A stretch of 32,602 nucleotides of DNA from Candidatus Yanofskybacteria bacterium RIFCSPHIGHO2_12_FULL_45_19b (GTDB lineage Bacteria > Patescibacteriota > Minisyncoccia > 2-02-FULL-40-12 > IGHO2-12-FULL-4), in assembly GCA_001794605.1 (NCBI GenBank), contig MGKD01000020.1, positions 1-32,602 of the forward strand. The letters are read 5' to 3'. This document shows positions 19,898 to 29,058 of this stretch, piece by piece (positions within the stretch are counted from its first letter, which is position 1; each line of letters opens with the position of its first letter). Below the pieces are notes generated by a model that was not told the origin of the DNA, made no database searches, and saw only the letters and a list, made by a program, of their open reading frames with translations. A program made the position numbers and the translations under genes.

Positions 19898-20866
19898 ATG
19901 TACGACGTTATCACCATTGGTTCGGCGACCCGCGATGTTTTTTTGAGTGGCAAGGTGTTAGAAAAAAACACTTCTATTTCTGATAGCCAGATTACGTTGT
20001 CCTTGGGAGCAAAACTGGAAATGGAGAAAATCGTTTTGACTTCTGGTGGGGGAGCTACTAATGCCGCTGTTACCTTTGCGCGCCAGGGCATGAGGGTGGC
20101 CTGTCTAGGGGTGGTGGGGGATGATCTGGATGGACAGGAGATTATCACTGAGCTTGAGCATGAAGGGGTTGTCACCGATTTAATACAAAAACACCGGGAC
20201 GATCACACTGGCTACTCAACTATTTTGGTCCATCCCAAAGGTGAACGGGTGATCTTGAGTTACAAAGGCGAAGGCCAGCACTTTGATGCGACCAATATTC
20301 CTCTAAAAAAACTGGAGGCCACCTGGTTTTATATCAGCTCAGTTGGCGGTAACAGTAAACTTCTTAGTGAATTGTTTGAACATGCAAAAGCTAATAATAT
20401 TAAAATCGCCTTTAATCCTGGCCAAAAAGAGCTGGAACTTGGTTTAGACCAGTTGGCACTGTTTTTAAAACCGTTGGCGGTACTCACGCTTAATCGTGAA
20501 GAGGGGGCAGGTTTAGTGAGTTTGCCAGGTGCCACCGCCGCAGAGGTTTTGGATAAATTGGCTCCATTGTCAGATGGAATAATCATCGTGACTGATGGAG
20601 TCAATGGAGCAACCCTGCATCACACTGATGGCAGTCGCTATTTTGCTCCTGTGCCGGATTCGCCGGTAGTAGAACGTACCGGAGCAGGCGATGCCTTTGC
20701 CTCGGGTTTTGTGGCAGAACACCAGCACGCGGGTGACGTGGTTAAAGCATTACAGTTTGGAACGGCTAATGCCTCATCAGTGGTAACCCAATTTGGTGCC
20801 AAGGCGGGAATATTAAAAAAAGATAATTGGGGCGGGTGGCCCTTGGTAAAAGTTATTAAAAAATGA
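19898..20866 (+). CDS. PfkB-family carbohydrate/nucleoside kinase
   Basis: TSGGGATNAAVTFARQGMRVACLGVVGDD; C-terminal ERTGAGDAFASGFVA. Confidence 0.92.
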   Translation: MYDVITIGSATRDVFLSGKVLEKNTSISDSQITLSLGAKLEMEKIVLTSGGGATNAAVTFARQGMRVACLGVVGDDLDGQEIITELEHEGVVTDLIQKHRDDHTGYSTILVHPKGERVILSYKGEGQHFDATNIPLKKLEATWFYISSVGGNSKLLSELFEHAKANNIKIAFNPGQKELELGLDQLALFLKPLAVLTLNREEGAGLVSLPGATAAEVLDKLAPLSDGIIIVTDGVNGATLHHTDGSRYFAPVPDSPVVERTGAGDAFASGFVAEHQHAGDVVKALQFGTANASSVVTQFGAKAGILKKDNWGGWPLVKVIKK

Positions 20867-20897
20867 TGAAGTCCCGATAATCACACACTCTTGTCAG

Positions 20898-22160
20898 ATG
20901 CCAAAAACCTACGAAAAATTAAGCCAAATTTTAGGGCCTAAAGCCGAGCTTTTTGAACAGTTGGACGCTCGGATGTCCGCCTTATCGGGCAAGGCCTCAG
21001 TTTTTAGACATGTCTTAGAAGAGGGCGAGACGGCGGCTAATACTACCCTGGAACGTTTTGGTTTAACCTCTGAACAGCGCACAGCAGAGAATGTTTATAC
21101 TACTTTAACCAACCGCTTAACTGAACTTGATGCGGTGCTCTATCAGTATCTTGGTCAGCCTAGTCTGCTTGACCCGGCTAGTTGCGAAAAGATGCTAACC
21201 ACTGCTTTAGAGTTGGCCCAGCCACCGCAAGGATTTTTCATCAAAGAAGCCAAAGCTATCACGATGCTAGAAGCTAACCCGCCACAAAAATTGCTGGAGC
21301 ATATGGGCTATACCAATATTCGCGAGTTGGTAGAAAAGGAGGGATTGGTGTCAGTGATGGGAGCGCTACGCTTTGTGCAGGACAGCGCCTGGATGCACAA
21401 TTTTTTTGATCAGGCTTATAGCGACTTAATCGCGAGCGATTTTGAGGAACGAGCGGTACAAATTAAAATTCTTGACGCGAAATGGTTGGGCGAAACCGGT
21501 AAATTTGTTGAACACAAGTTTCATAATCTCAGTCACCTCAAAGAGTGGGGGATAATTTTTATTGTGCCACTAGAAATCGATACCCCCGGCGAAATGTTGC
21601 GTGTATTTTCGCTCCTGCTCCACTATTTAAACGAAGTACCGTTTTATTCCAGCCTCTTCCAGCGTTTTGCTAACCGTTCAGATTTTGCTGGCTGGGTTAA
21701 ATCGCTTTTGCGGGGTGATGTTTTAAGCGTTGAGCAGATTGCTAATAAAAAATTGGATTACGACTGGCTAATTATTCAACGTTACTTGGCCAAGGATGAT
21801 AGTAATGACCCTCGTCTCTTTCTTCCACATGTCAATCCGGAGACGATACATTGGCATCGGGTGGGAGAAAATTTCACGCGACTGAAACCATTAATTGGTG
21901 CCACTGGAGAGTATTTTGACGTTTGGCACAATCTGGATTGGGTAGCGGGGTGGTTTAATTCTTCTGCTACTACGACCGCTCAGTTGGTGAGTTTCAATAT
22001 TATTGATTTAGTGATGTCGCTGGTAGATCAAAACAAAAAGCGTTATCTTTATCATCAGTTTGAGGCGCTGTGGAATAAACTTTTCATTGCTCACCTGGGC
22101 AAAGAAAAACTAGACCAGCTAATTTCCGAACGGATTATCGACGGCTACATTAAATTTTGA
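20898..22160 (+). CDS. Uncharacterised 420-aa protein in a sugar-metabolism gene run
   Basis: Long ORF, stop overlaps ATG of the next gene (TGATG); no domain recognised. Confidence 0.8.
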   Translation: MPKTYEKLSQILGPKAELFEQLDARMSALSGKASVFRHVLEEGETAANTTLERFGLTSEQRTAENVYTTLTNRLTELDAVLYQYLGQPSLLDPASCEKMLTTALELAQPPQGFFIKEAKAITMLEANPPQKLLEHMGYTNIRELVEKEGLVSVMGALRFVQDSAWMHNFFDQAYSDLIASDFEERAVQIKILDAKWLGETGKFVEHKFHNLSHLKEWGIIFIVPLEIDTPGEMLRVFSLLLHYLNEVPFYSSLFQRFANRSDFAGWVKSLLRGDVLSVEQIANKKLDYDWLIIQRYLAKDDSNDPRLFLPHVNPETIHWHRVGENFTRLKPLIGATGEYFDVWHNLDWVAGWFNSSATTTAQLVSFNIIDLVMSLVDQNKKRYLYHQFEALWNKLFIAHLGKEKLDQLISERIIDGYIKF

Positions 22161-23020
22161 TGGATACACTTAAACAATATCTAGCCAAAGCTAAAACCGA
22201 ACACTGGGCGGTAGGGCATTTTAATTTTTCTACCGCCGAACAATTGAGGGCAATTGTTGAGGCGACTAGTGACCTGAAGGCCCCGGTGATGGTGGCCACC
22301 TCAGAAGGCGAAGCAAAATTTGTTGGTTATGAGCAGGCGGTGGCATTAGTGAAATCTTATCAAGTCGAAGGACATGTGGTTTGGCTAAACGCCGACCATC
22401 ACCATTCTTTTGCGTCATGCAAAAAGGCCATCGATGCCGGTTATGACACAGTTTTGATTGATGCTTCTAAATTGTCACTGGAAGAAAATATCACTTTAAC
22501 GAAACAGGTGGTTGATTATGCTCACTCAGTGAACCCGATGATGTCAGTAGAAGGGGAGCTGGGCTATTTGCGTGGTGCATCAGAAGTGCAGGAAAAGATT
22601 GAAATTAATTCTAATGACTATACTCAACCGGAAGCGGCAAAAGAGTTTGTTGTTGCTACTGGAGTAGATCGTTTGGCAGTGGTCTTTGGCAACATTCATG
22701 GCATTGTTACTGAACAAAGAGAAGCTTTAAACCTTGAACATTTGGGCAGTATTATCGAAGCCGTACCGGATACCAATCTGGTGCTACATGGTGCTTCCGG
22801 GCTATCTGACAACGACATTGCTAACGCCATTGCTGCCGGTGTCTGTAATGTGCATATTAATACCGAACTGCGACTAACTTTCCATGACTCTTTAATGGCC
22901 ACCCTACACAATGACCCTACCCAGTCTACTCCGTATAAATTTCTTGCTCCTAGTTTGGAGGCTATGAAAGAATTGATCAAAGCCAAAATCGTTCTTTTTG
23001 GCTCCGCTGGCCGCCTCTAG
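22160..23020 (+). CDS. Class II fructose-bisphosphate (or tagatose-bisphosphate) aldolase
   Basis: WAVGHFNFSTAEQLRAIVEAT, LNADHHHSFASCKKAIDAGYDTVLIDAS, VEGELGYLRG, VLHGASGLSDNDI, GVCNVHINTELR. Confidence 0.93.
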   Translation: MDTLKQYLAKAKTEHWAVGHFNFSTAEQLRAIVEATSDLKAPVMVATSEGEAKFVGYEQAVALVKSYQVEGHVVWLNADHHHSFASCKKAIDAGYDTVLIDASKLSLEENITLTKQVVDYAHSVNPMMSVEGELGYLRGASEVQEKIEINSNDYTQPEAAKEFVVATGVDRLAVVFGNIHGIVTEQREALNLEHLGSIIEAVPDTNLVLHGASGLSDNDIANAIAAGVCNVHINTELRLTFHDSLMATLHNDPTQSTPYKFLAPSLEAMKELIKAKIVLFGSAGRL

Positions 23021-23074
23021 ACAAAAAGCGTTATTTAGATTAGTATTAAGCCTCAATATTGAGTCAATTATTCT

Positions 23075-23779
23075 ATGAAAAAGATTACTCTAGGAGCAGA
23101 AACTCGTACTCAGGTTGGCAAAGGCCTAGCCGCTTTGCGCATGGCTGAGGTTTTACCGGCGGTAGTTTATGGTCAAGATTTTCCCTCCCAGTCAATTAGC
23201 GTCAAGTTAAAAGACTTCGCTGAGGCTTATAAGCAGGCGGGAGAGTCTAGTTTGGTTTATCTTGAACTGGGCGAGCAATCTCTGCCAGTGATTATTAGTG
23301 ATGTGTCTAAAGATCCGGTTTCGGATCTCTTTATGCACGCTGATTTTCACAAGGTCAGTCTAAAGGAAAAAGTAAAAGCCGAGGTACAGCTGGTCTTTAC
23401 GGGTGAATCACCAGCGGTTAAGGAGTTGGCCGGTATTTTATTGAAGAATCTTAATGCTATCGAGGTAGAGGCACTGCCACAGGATTTACCACACGAAATT
23501 TCCGTTGATATTTCTAATCTTAAGACTTTTGCCGATCACATCATGGTCAAAGACTTGATCTTGCCCAATGGAGTTACGGTTGAGTCAAGCCCAGATGAGG
23601 TCATTGCGTTAGTCCAGGAGCCGATCTCACAGGAGAAACTAGATGAGGGATTAGCGGCCGAATCTACCACTACCCCAGAAGAAGTAGAGGTTATCAAGCG
23701 TCCCGGTGCCGATGTTGAAGTTGGCGTTGAGCCAGCTGCAGGTGAAACCAAACCCGAAGTCAAAAAAGAGGAGAAGTAA
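23075..23779 (+). CDS. rplY: 50S ribosomal protein L25 (Ctc form)
   Basis: RTQVGKGLAALRMAEVLPAVVYGQ, LPHEISVDISNLKTFADHIMVKDLILPNGV, acidic tail. Confidence 0.93.
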   Translation: MKKITLGAETRTQVGKGLAALRMAEVLPAVVYGQDFPSQSISVKLKDFAEAYKQAGESSLVYLELGEQSLPVIISDVSKDPVSDLFMHADFHKVSLKEKVKAEVQLVFTGESPAVKELAGILLKNLNAIEVEALPQDLPHEISVDISNLKTFADHIMVKDLILPNGVTVESSPDEVIALVQEPISQEKLDEGLAAESTTTPEEVEVIKRPGADVEVGVEPAAGETKPEVKKEEK

Positions 23780-23781
23780 CC

Positions 23782-24276
23782 CTACTTCAAATAAGCCCGA
23801 TATTTGGCTAATTGGCTGGGGGTTAATTTTTGAGCGGCAGTAATTGCTATTAAAATATTGTCCGGATTGAATTCGAGCTTAGTCCCTGCAATCAATTGAT
23901 CGGCGGGGACTTTTGCTGCCAGAAGGTTTTCGGCATGCAATTTTTGTTCTGGGCTTAAATTAATGTCTGGGTTGGCGGTTAGATATAACGCTAAAGCGTG
24001 TCTGGCAACCAAAGTTTTACTATCGCCCTTGTTTATAGAGATAGTCATGAAGTCTATAAATGGAGTAGGCGATAGGGTTTGATTAGCGGTGTCCGCGGTC
24101 TGCTGGCTCGGTCGGTTTAGATAGGAGCCAATTATTAATAACAGTATCACTAACAAGGCCGTCGGTAACACCCACTGCCAGTTGGTATTTAGCCAGCTTT
24201 TCAACTGTCTGCCCCAACCGGGTCGAGGTTCAAAAATTGGTCCACTGGCGCTATATTTTTTTATTTCGCTCTCCAT
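23782..24276 (-). CDS. Hypothetical membrane protein
   Basis: 164 aa, TM helix WVLPTALLVILLLIIGSYL; start abuts prfA stop. Confidence 0.7.
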   Translation of the reverse strand: MESEIKKYSASGPIFEPRPGWGRQLKSWLNTNWQWVLPTALLVILLLIIGSYLNRPSQQTADTANQTLSPTPFIDFMTISINKGDSKTLVARHALALYLTANPDINLSPEQKLHAENLLAAKVPADQLIAGTKLEFNPDNILIAITAAQKLTPSQLAKYRAYLK

Positions 24277-25155
24277 TTATTTGGCGGTTTGTAGGGCTTC
24301 AATTACATCTTCCAGGTGGCCATTCATAATATTGGCCAAGTTGCCCCAATTTTCTTTAATACGATGATCGGTCAGGCGGTCTTGGGGGAAGTTGTAGGTA
24401 CGGATCTTTTCTGAGCGATCGCCGCTACCAATTTGTTCACGCCGGTTGGCACCCATCTTTTGTTCCTCTTGTTCACGTTGAAAACCCGCCAGCTTGGCGC
24501 GTAGCACCGAAAGGGCGCGCTCGCGATTCTGATTTTGGGAGCGCTCCTCTTGCGAGCGCACCACTAAGCCAGAAGGTTTATGTAAAATACGTACAGCGGT
24601 CTCGACTTTATTAACGTTTTGTCCCCCAGCGCCACCGGCGCGTGAAAAAGTAATCTCTAAGTCATCTGGTTTAAGCACAAACTCTGCCTCAGTTACTTTT
24701 GGTAAAACTGCTACCGTGGCGGTGGAGGTGTGGATGCGGCCACTTTTTTCGGTTTCTGGAACACGCTGTACTCTATGCACCCCACTCTCCCAGCGCAGTT
24801 GTTTAAAAATCTGCTCACCCTCCACTTCGGCTGTGATAATTTTGTAGCCACCCAGCGAATTTTGGTTATAGTCTAAGACCTTAACTTGCCAACCTTGGGT
24901 AGTGGCGTATTTCTTGTACATGTTAAATAGATCAGTAGCGAAGTGGGCCGCTTCGTCCCCACCGGTACCAGCGCGAATTTCTAAAATTACTGCATTGGTA
25001 GCAGCATCAGCGTCGCCCCCCGATTCTTGGAGTTTTTTAATTTGGGCGTAGCGCTTGCTTAATTCACCCACCCGGCGGTAGTCGCTAGCAATGGCCGGAT
25101 CAGATAGTTTAGCAGTGATCTCGGTTAGTTCTTGTTCTAGCTCCTCCATGGACAT
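24277..25155 (-). CDS. prfA: Peptide chain release factor 1 (shortened domain 1)
   Basis: [45 protein letters not shown] (PxT = PET), [18 protein letters not shown] (GGQ). Confidence 0.95.
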   Translation of the reverse strand: MSMEELEQELTEITAKLSDPAIASDYRRVGELSKRYAQIKKLQESGGDADAATNAVILEIRAGTGGDEAAHFATDLFNMYKKYATTQGWQVKVLDYNQNSLGGYKIITAEVEGEQIFKQLRWESGVHRVQRVPETEKSGRIHTSTATVAVLPKVTEAEFVLKPDDLEITFSRAGGAGGQNVNKVETAVRILHKPSGLVVRSQEERSQNQNRERALSVLRAKLAGFQREQEEQKMGANRREQIGSGDRSEKIRTYNFPQDRLTDHRIKENWGNLANIMNGHLEDVIEALQTAK

Positions 25156-25167
25156 GGAATTGGGGAG

Positions 25168-25464
25168 TTACTTAGCTTTGGCTTTTTTGACCGTCTTCTT
25201 GGTTATTTTAGAGTCTTGTTTAATTTGACTTTTTTCGGCGCGTTTGCGGAACTTATCGACACGACCACGCGTATCTAAAATCTTCTCCTTGCCAGAGTAA
25301 AAAGGATGACAATTAGAACAAATTTCCACCTTGAGTTCAGGTAGGGTGGAACCAGTGGTCCAGCTTTGGCCACAAGCACAGCTGACCTTCGCTTCTGGAT
25401 AATAGGTTGGGTGCAGGCCCTTTTTCATACGCCCAAGCTTAACCGATTTGGTGGTTTTCGTCAA
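25168..25464 (-). CDS. rpmE: 50S ribosomal protein L31
   Basis: [56 protein letters not shown]; basic C-terminal tail. Confidence 0.94.
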   Translation of the reverse strand: MTKTTKSVKLGRMKKGLHPTYYPEAKVSCACGQSWTTGSTLPELKVEICSNCHPFYSGKEKILDTRGRVDKFRKRAEKSQIKQDSKITKKTVKKAKAK

Positions 25465-25510
25465 CCCAGTATAATCACTTTGAGCTATACCGGATCAATC
25501 TTAGCTGAAT

Positions 25511-25538
25511 TTGACAAATTGCTCTGAGGGGGTATAAT
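25511..25538 (+). promoter_or_regulatory. Consensus sigma70 promoter upstream of nusA
   Basis: TTGACA (25511-25516), 16-nt spacer, TATAAT (25533-25538). Confidence 0.8.
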
Positions 25539-25555
25539 GCACTTAGTAAGGTTGA

Positions 25556-25582
25556 TGCTCGCCAGGTGCGAGCGCTTTTTTT
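25556..25582 (+). terminator. Leader terminator/attenuator candidate upstream of nusA
   Basis: GCTCGC-CAGGT-GCGAGC followed by GCTTTTTTT about 20 nt after the predicted start site. Confidence 0.65.
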
Positions 25583-25617
25583 AGAAATTTTAGCATAAAG
25601 AGTGTAAAATAATAAAC

Positions 25618-26850
25618 ATGATTGATACCAAACAATTTTTGTCGGCCATCCAACAGATTGCCGAAGAGAAGGGGATCCCGAAAGAAAAGATCGTTGAAAC
25701 GATCGAGGACGCGATTGCCGCCGCCTATAAGCGTGATTATGGCGAAAAGGGTTGGATTGTACGCTCCCAACTTAATGCCGATGATGGTGATATTAAGGTC
25801 TTCCAGATAAAGTACGTCGTTTCTGGGGTGGATGAGGAAGGCTACTTAACGGGCGAACTACCACAAAAAGTTGAGAAAGAAAAAGAAATTACCCCAGTTA
25901 ATCCCGGCGAGGAGGTTAAGATTAAATACAGTCCAGAAAAACACATCCTGTTGTCAGAGGCACAAGCCATAGATAAAAAATTGCAGGTGGGCGATGAACT
26001 GGTTACTCCGCTTGAGACCAAAACCGAGTTTGGTCGGATTGCGGCCCAAACCGCTAAGCAGGTAATTATCCAACGTTTACGCGAGGTAGAACGTGAGGCA
26101 ATTTTTAATGAATTTAAAGGTCGCGAGGGTGAGGTGGTGAGTGGTTTGGTACAGCGCCGTGAAGGTCCACTGGTCTATATTGATCTTGGTCGCACCAACG
26201 GTCTGCTTTTGGGTACCGAACAGTTGCCCAACGATAACTATCGCTTAGGCCAACGTTTGCGTTTCTATATTATGCGCGTTGAGGAGTCTCAACGTGGTCC
26301 GGCGGTGTTGCTATCACGGACGCATCCCCAGTTGGTAGCACAACTGTTTGCTCTAGAAGTACCAGAAATTGATTCCGGTAGTGTAATTATTAAAACTGTC
26401 GCGCGTGAAGCTGGCTCACGTTCGAAGGTGGCAGTCACCTCGCAAGAAGACGGAGTAGACCCGATTGGTTCGTTGGTTGGTCAACGGGGAGTCCGTGTCC
26501 AAACCGTGATTAATGAGTTGGCGGGTGAGAAGATTGACATCATTGAGTGGAGTGAGGATCCAATTAGATTTATTACTAACGCTTTATCGCCGGCTAAAGT
26601 ATCTGAGGTAAAAATATTAGATACTGATAACCACCATGCTCTAGCGGAAGTTAATGATGATCAGTTCTCTTTGGCGATCGGTAAGCGTGGTCAAAATGTT
26701 CGCTTGGCGGCCAAGTTAACCGGCTGGAAAATTGATGTCCGTTCACCGCAGGAGGAGATCTCTTCTGATAAGGCAGAGGAGGAAATTGTAGAGGAGCTTA
26801 AGGCAGAAACTAGGACCGAGGAACCAGCTGGGACAACTGTAGTAGAGTAA
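25618..26850 (+). CDS. nusA: Transcription termination/antitermination factor NusA
   Basis: S1 and KH domains: GLVQRREGPLVYIDLGRTNGLL, PIGSLVGQRGVRVQTVINELAGEKIDIIEWSEDP, FSLAIGKRGQNVRLAAKLTGWKIDVR. Confidence 0.96.
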   Translation: MIDTKQFLSAIQQIAEEKGIPKEKIVETIEDAIAAAYKRDYGEKGWIVRSQLNADDGDIKVFQIKYVVSGVDEEGYLTGELPQKVEKEKEITPVNPGEEVKIKYSPEKHILLSEAQAIDKKLQVGDELVTPLETKTEFGRIAAQTAKQVIIQRLREVEREAIFNEFKGREGEVVSGLVQRREGPLVYIDLGRTNGLLLGTEQLPNDNYRLGQRLRFYIMRVEESQRGPAVLLSRTHPQLVAQLFALEVPEIDSGSVIIKTVAREAGSRSKVAVTSQEDGVDPIGSLVGQRGVRVQTVINELAGEKIDIIEWSEDPIRFITNALSPAKVSEVKILDTDNHHALAEVNDDQFSLAIGKRGQNVRLAAKLTGWKIDVRSPQEEISSDKAEEEIVEELKAETRTEEPAGTTVVE

Positions 26851-26862
26851 GTAGCCAAAAAT

Positions 26863-27846
26863 ATGGAACACAAAATAACCGCGCGAAAAGGCGAGCGCTT
26901 AGAACTGACAGTTGAACTAGGTAAAAATGACCTGGAAAAATATCTAACTCAAGCAGAACAAAGACTGGCTCAGCAAGTCACTATTCCCGGTTTTCGTCCG
27001 GGCAAAGCGCCAGCGCGGGCCTTACACGAACATCTGGGTGACGCCGCTATCTTAGAGGAAGCGCTTAAGCTAGCTCTAAGTGGGAGCTTGGACCAAATTG
27101 TGGCTGAGGAAAAACTAGATGTACTACGTACTGCCGACTTGAAGATTAAAGAAAACACTGCCGAAAAACTAGACTACGAAGTAGTGTTGACAGTCTTCCC
27201 GGAAGTTAAACTGGGGCAGTATAAAGATCTGAAAGTGACTCGTCCGGAAATCACTGTTAGTGAACAAGAAATAGACGAAGCAGTTGAATATATTAAAAAA
27301 GCTAACGGGCAAAATCCCGCGGTGGATTCAACAACTACTAAGCCATTGAATTTGCCAACTGACATCCGCGAAAAACTGAACGTGGCCATTAGACAAGACA
27401 AAGAACGTGAGGCTAAAGAAAAGTACCGTCTCTTGGTGCTAGATCAAGTGGTAACTAATTCTGAGTTGGCACCATCAGCGGAAATGATTGATAGTCAACT
27501 AGAGGCAATGGTCGGGGAGCTGAAGCACAGCTTATCACACCAGAATTCTACGCTCGAACAGTATTTGGAAAAAATCAAAAAGAGTGAAAAGGAAATGCGA
27601 AACGAATGGCGTCAACGGGCGGAACGGGAAATTCGTCATGCGCTAGTAATGCGGGCTATTGCGCAACAGGAAAACATCCGAGCCGATGAAGATTGGGTGC
27701 GTAAGGAAAGCGAAGTAGTATGGGGTAAATATTTTGCCGACTTACCAGCTGACAAACAACCCGAACCAGCCGCTCTGCGTAGTCAGATTCGTGAACGACT
27801 TTTAAGCGAGGCGATTCTACATTGGCTAGAGCAGGCTAATAATTAG
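26863..27846 (+). CDS. tig: Trigger factor (short form without a visible PPIase domain)
   Basis: Ribosome-binding signature IPGFRPGKAPARAL; C-terminal chaperone-type helices; only 327 aa. Confidence 0.9.
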   Translation: MEHKITARKGERLELTVELGKNDLEKYLTQAEQRLAQQVTIPGFRPGKAPARALHEHLGDAAILEEALKLALSGSLDQIVAEEKLDVLRTADLKIKENTAEKLDYEVVLTVFPEVKLGQYKDLKVTRPEITVSEQEIDEAVEYIKKANGQNPAVDSTTTKPLNLPTDIREKLNVAIRQDKEREAKEKYRLLVLDQVVTNSELAPSAEMIDSQLEAMVGELKHSLSHQNSTLEQYLEKIKKSEKEMRNEWRQRAEREIRHALVMRAIAQQENIRADEDWVRKESEVVWGKYFADLPADKQPEPAALRSQIRERLLSEAILHWLEQANN

Positions 27847-27848
27847 CC

Positions 27849-29012
27849 ATGGCTAAAAAATTAAAATCGTCTTTAGTCTATTTAGACTATGCCTCTGCTA
27901 CGCCGTTAGCACCAGTGGTGCAAAAGGCGATGGTCAAAGCAGAACTAAATTGGGGGAACCCTTCTTCCGTACATCAGGTTGGCCAGTTGGCGCAGGTTGC
28001 TTTAGCTTCGGCACGCCGTCAGGTTGCTAAAATATTGGCCATTAAGCCAGAGGAGGTTATTTTTACTAGTTCCGGTACTGAGTCGGATAATTTGGCTCTC
28101 CTGGGGGTCGCTAAAACGCAACCAGCGGGGCAGATCATTGTTTCTGCCATCGAACATCCTGCCGTCATGGCGGTGACAGAATACCTGACTAAATTAGGTT
28201 GGGAAGTAGTTTGTTTGCCGGTTAACGAATTCGGACTAATTAGCGCCAAAGATTTAGCCGTCAAACTAACCGATAAAACTAGACTAGTTTCGGTGGCCTT
28301 AGCTAATGGTGAGATTGGTACGATCCAACCAATTCGCGAGATTTCCCAGATAATTAAAAAATGGCGTCTCCAGCACAATACCAGCTGGCCGGTTCTACAT
28401 AGTGACGTTTGTTCCGCCGCCGGCTATTTAAATATTCAACCGCATGCGCTGGGTGTCGACTTGATGAGTTTCAGCGCGCAAAAGATTTATGGCCCCAAAG
28501 GGATAGCGGTTTTGTATAAACGGGCCGATTTAGAACTCGAACCACTAGTCTATGGTGGTGGACAAGAACGTGGCTTACGCTCTGGTACCGAGAGTGTGGC
28601 GCTAGCTACTGGTATGGCTACGGCTTTGGCGTTAGCTATAAAACAACAGAAAAAGCAGTCGGTGCGTCTAAGTAAATTACGCGACTGGTTGATTGGTGAG
28701 ATTTTAAAACTTATCCCAAATAGTCGTTTGAATGGTGATTCGAAACAGCGTTTACCCAATAATATTAATATCTCTTTTTCTGGGGTGGATGGTGAACAGC
28801 TAGCATACGCTCTCAATCGTCAGGGGATTTATGTTTCCACCGGTTCAGCCTGTAGTGCTACCAAAAACGAAATTTCACCTGTGCTGAAGGCAATTGGTAG
28901 CCCAGCGGAGTGGGGGAACATTCGCATCACCCTGGGCAGAGAAACTACTAAGAAGGAGTTGCAACGTTTCCTGGGTAAACTGATAAGGATGGTGAACGAT
29001 TTTCATAACTAG
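27849..29012 (+). CDS. Cysteine desulfurase (IscS/NifS family)
   Basis: YLDYASATPLAP, WGNPSSVHQVGQ, FTSSGTESDNLALLG, SAIEHPAV, SFSAQKIYGPKGIAVLY, STGSACSA. Confidence 0.93.
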   Translation: MAKKLKSSLVYLDYASATPLAPVVQKAMVKAELNWGNPSSVHQVGQLAQVALASARRQVAKILAIKPEEVIFTSSGTESDNLALLGVAKTQPAGQIIVSAIEHPAVMAVTEYLTKLGWEVVCLPVNEFGLISAKDLAVKLTDKTRLVSVALANGEIGTIQPIREISQIIKKWRLQHNTSWPVLHSDVCSAAGYLNIQPHALGVDLMSFSAQKIYGPKGIAVLYKRADLELEPLVYGGGQERGLRSGTESVALATGMATALALAIKQQKKQSVRLSKLRDWLIGEILKLIPNSRLNGDSKQRLPNNINISFSGVDGEQLAYALNRQGIYVSTGSACSATKNEISPVLKAIGSPAEWGNIRITLGRETTKKELQRFLGKLIRMVNDFHN

Positions 29013-29045
29013 CTGTATTTGGCGTAGTATTTTTGAGTTGGTCCG
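29011..29045. repeat. Dispersed repeat, copy C (degenerate)
   Basis: agctgtatttggcgtagtatttttgagttggtccg aligns to copies A and B. Confidence 0.7.
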
Positions 29046-29058
29046 TATCACTAGCAAT

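Noticed and set aside
23052-23063. CTCAATATTGAG 12-nt palindrome upstream of the L25 gene
   Set aside because: Could be an operator, but a single AT-rich palindrome with no second copy is weak evidence.
23777-23784. Convergent L25 and hypothetical gene stops only 2 bp apart without a terminator
   Set aside because: Unusual but common in compact genomes; no further signal to support a specific mechanism.
28019-28378. 119-aa minus-strand ORF
   Set aside because: Shadow of the cysteine desulfurase gene.
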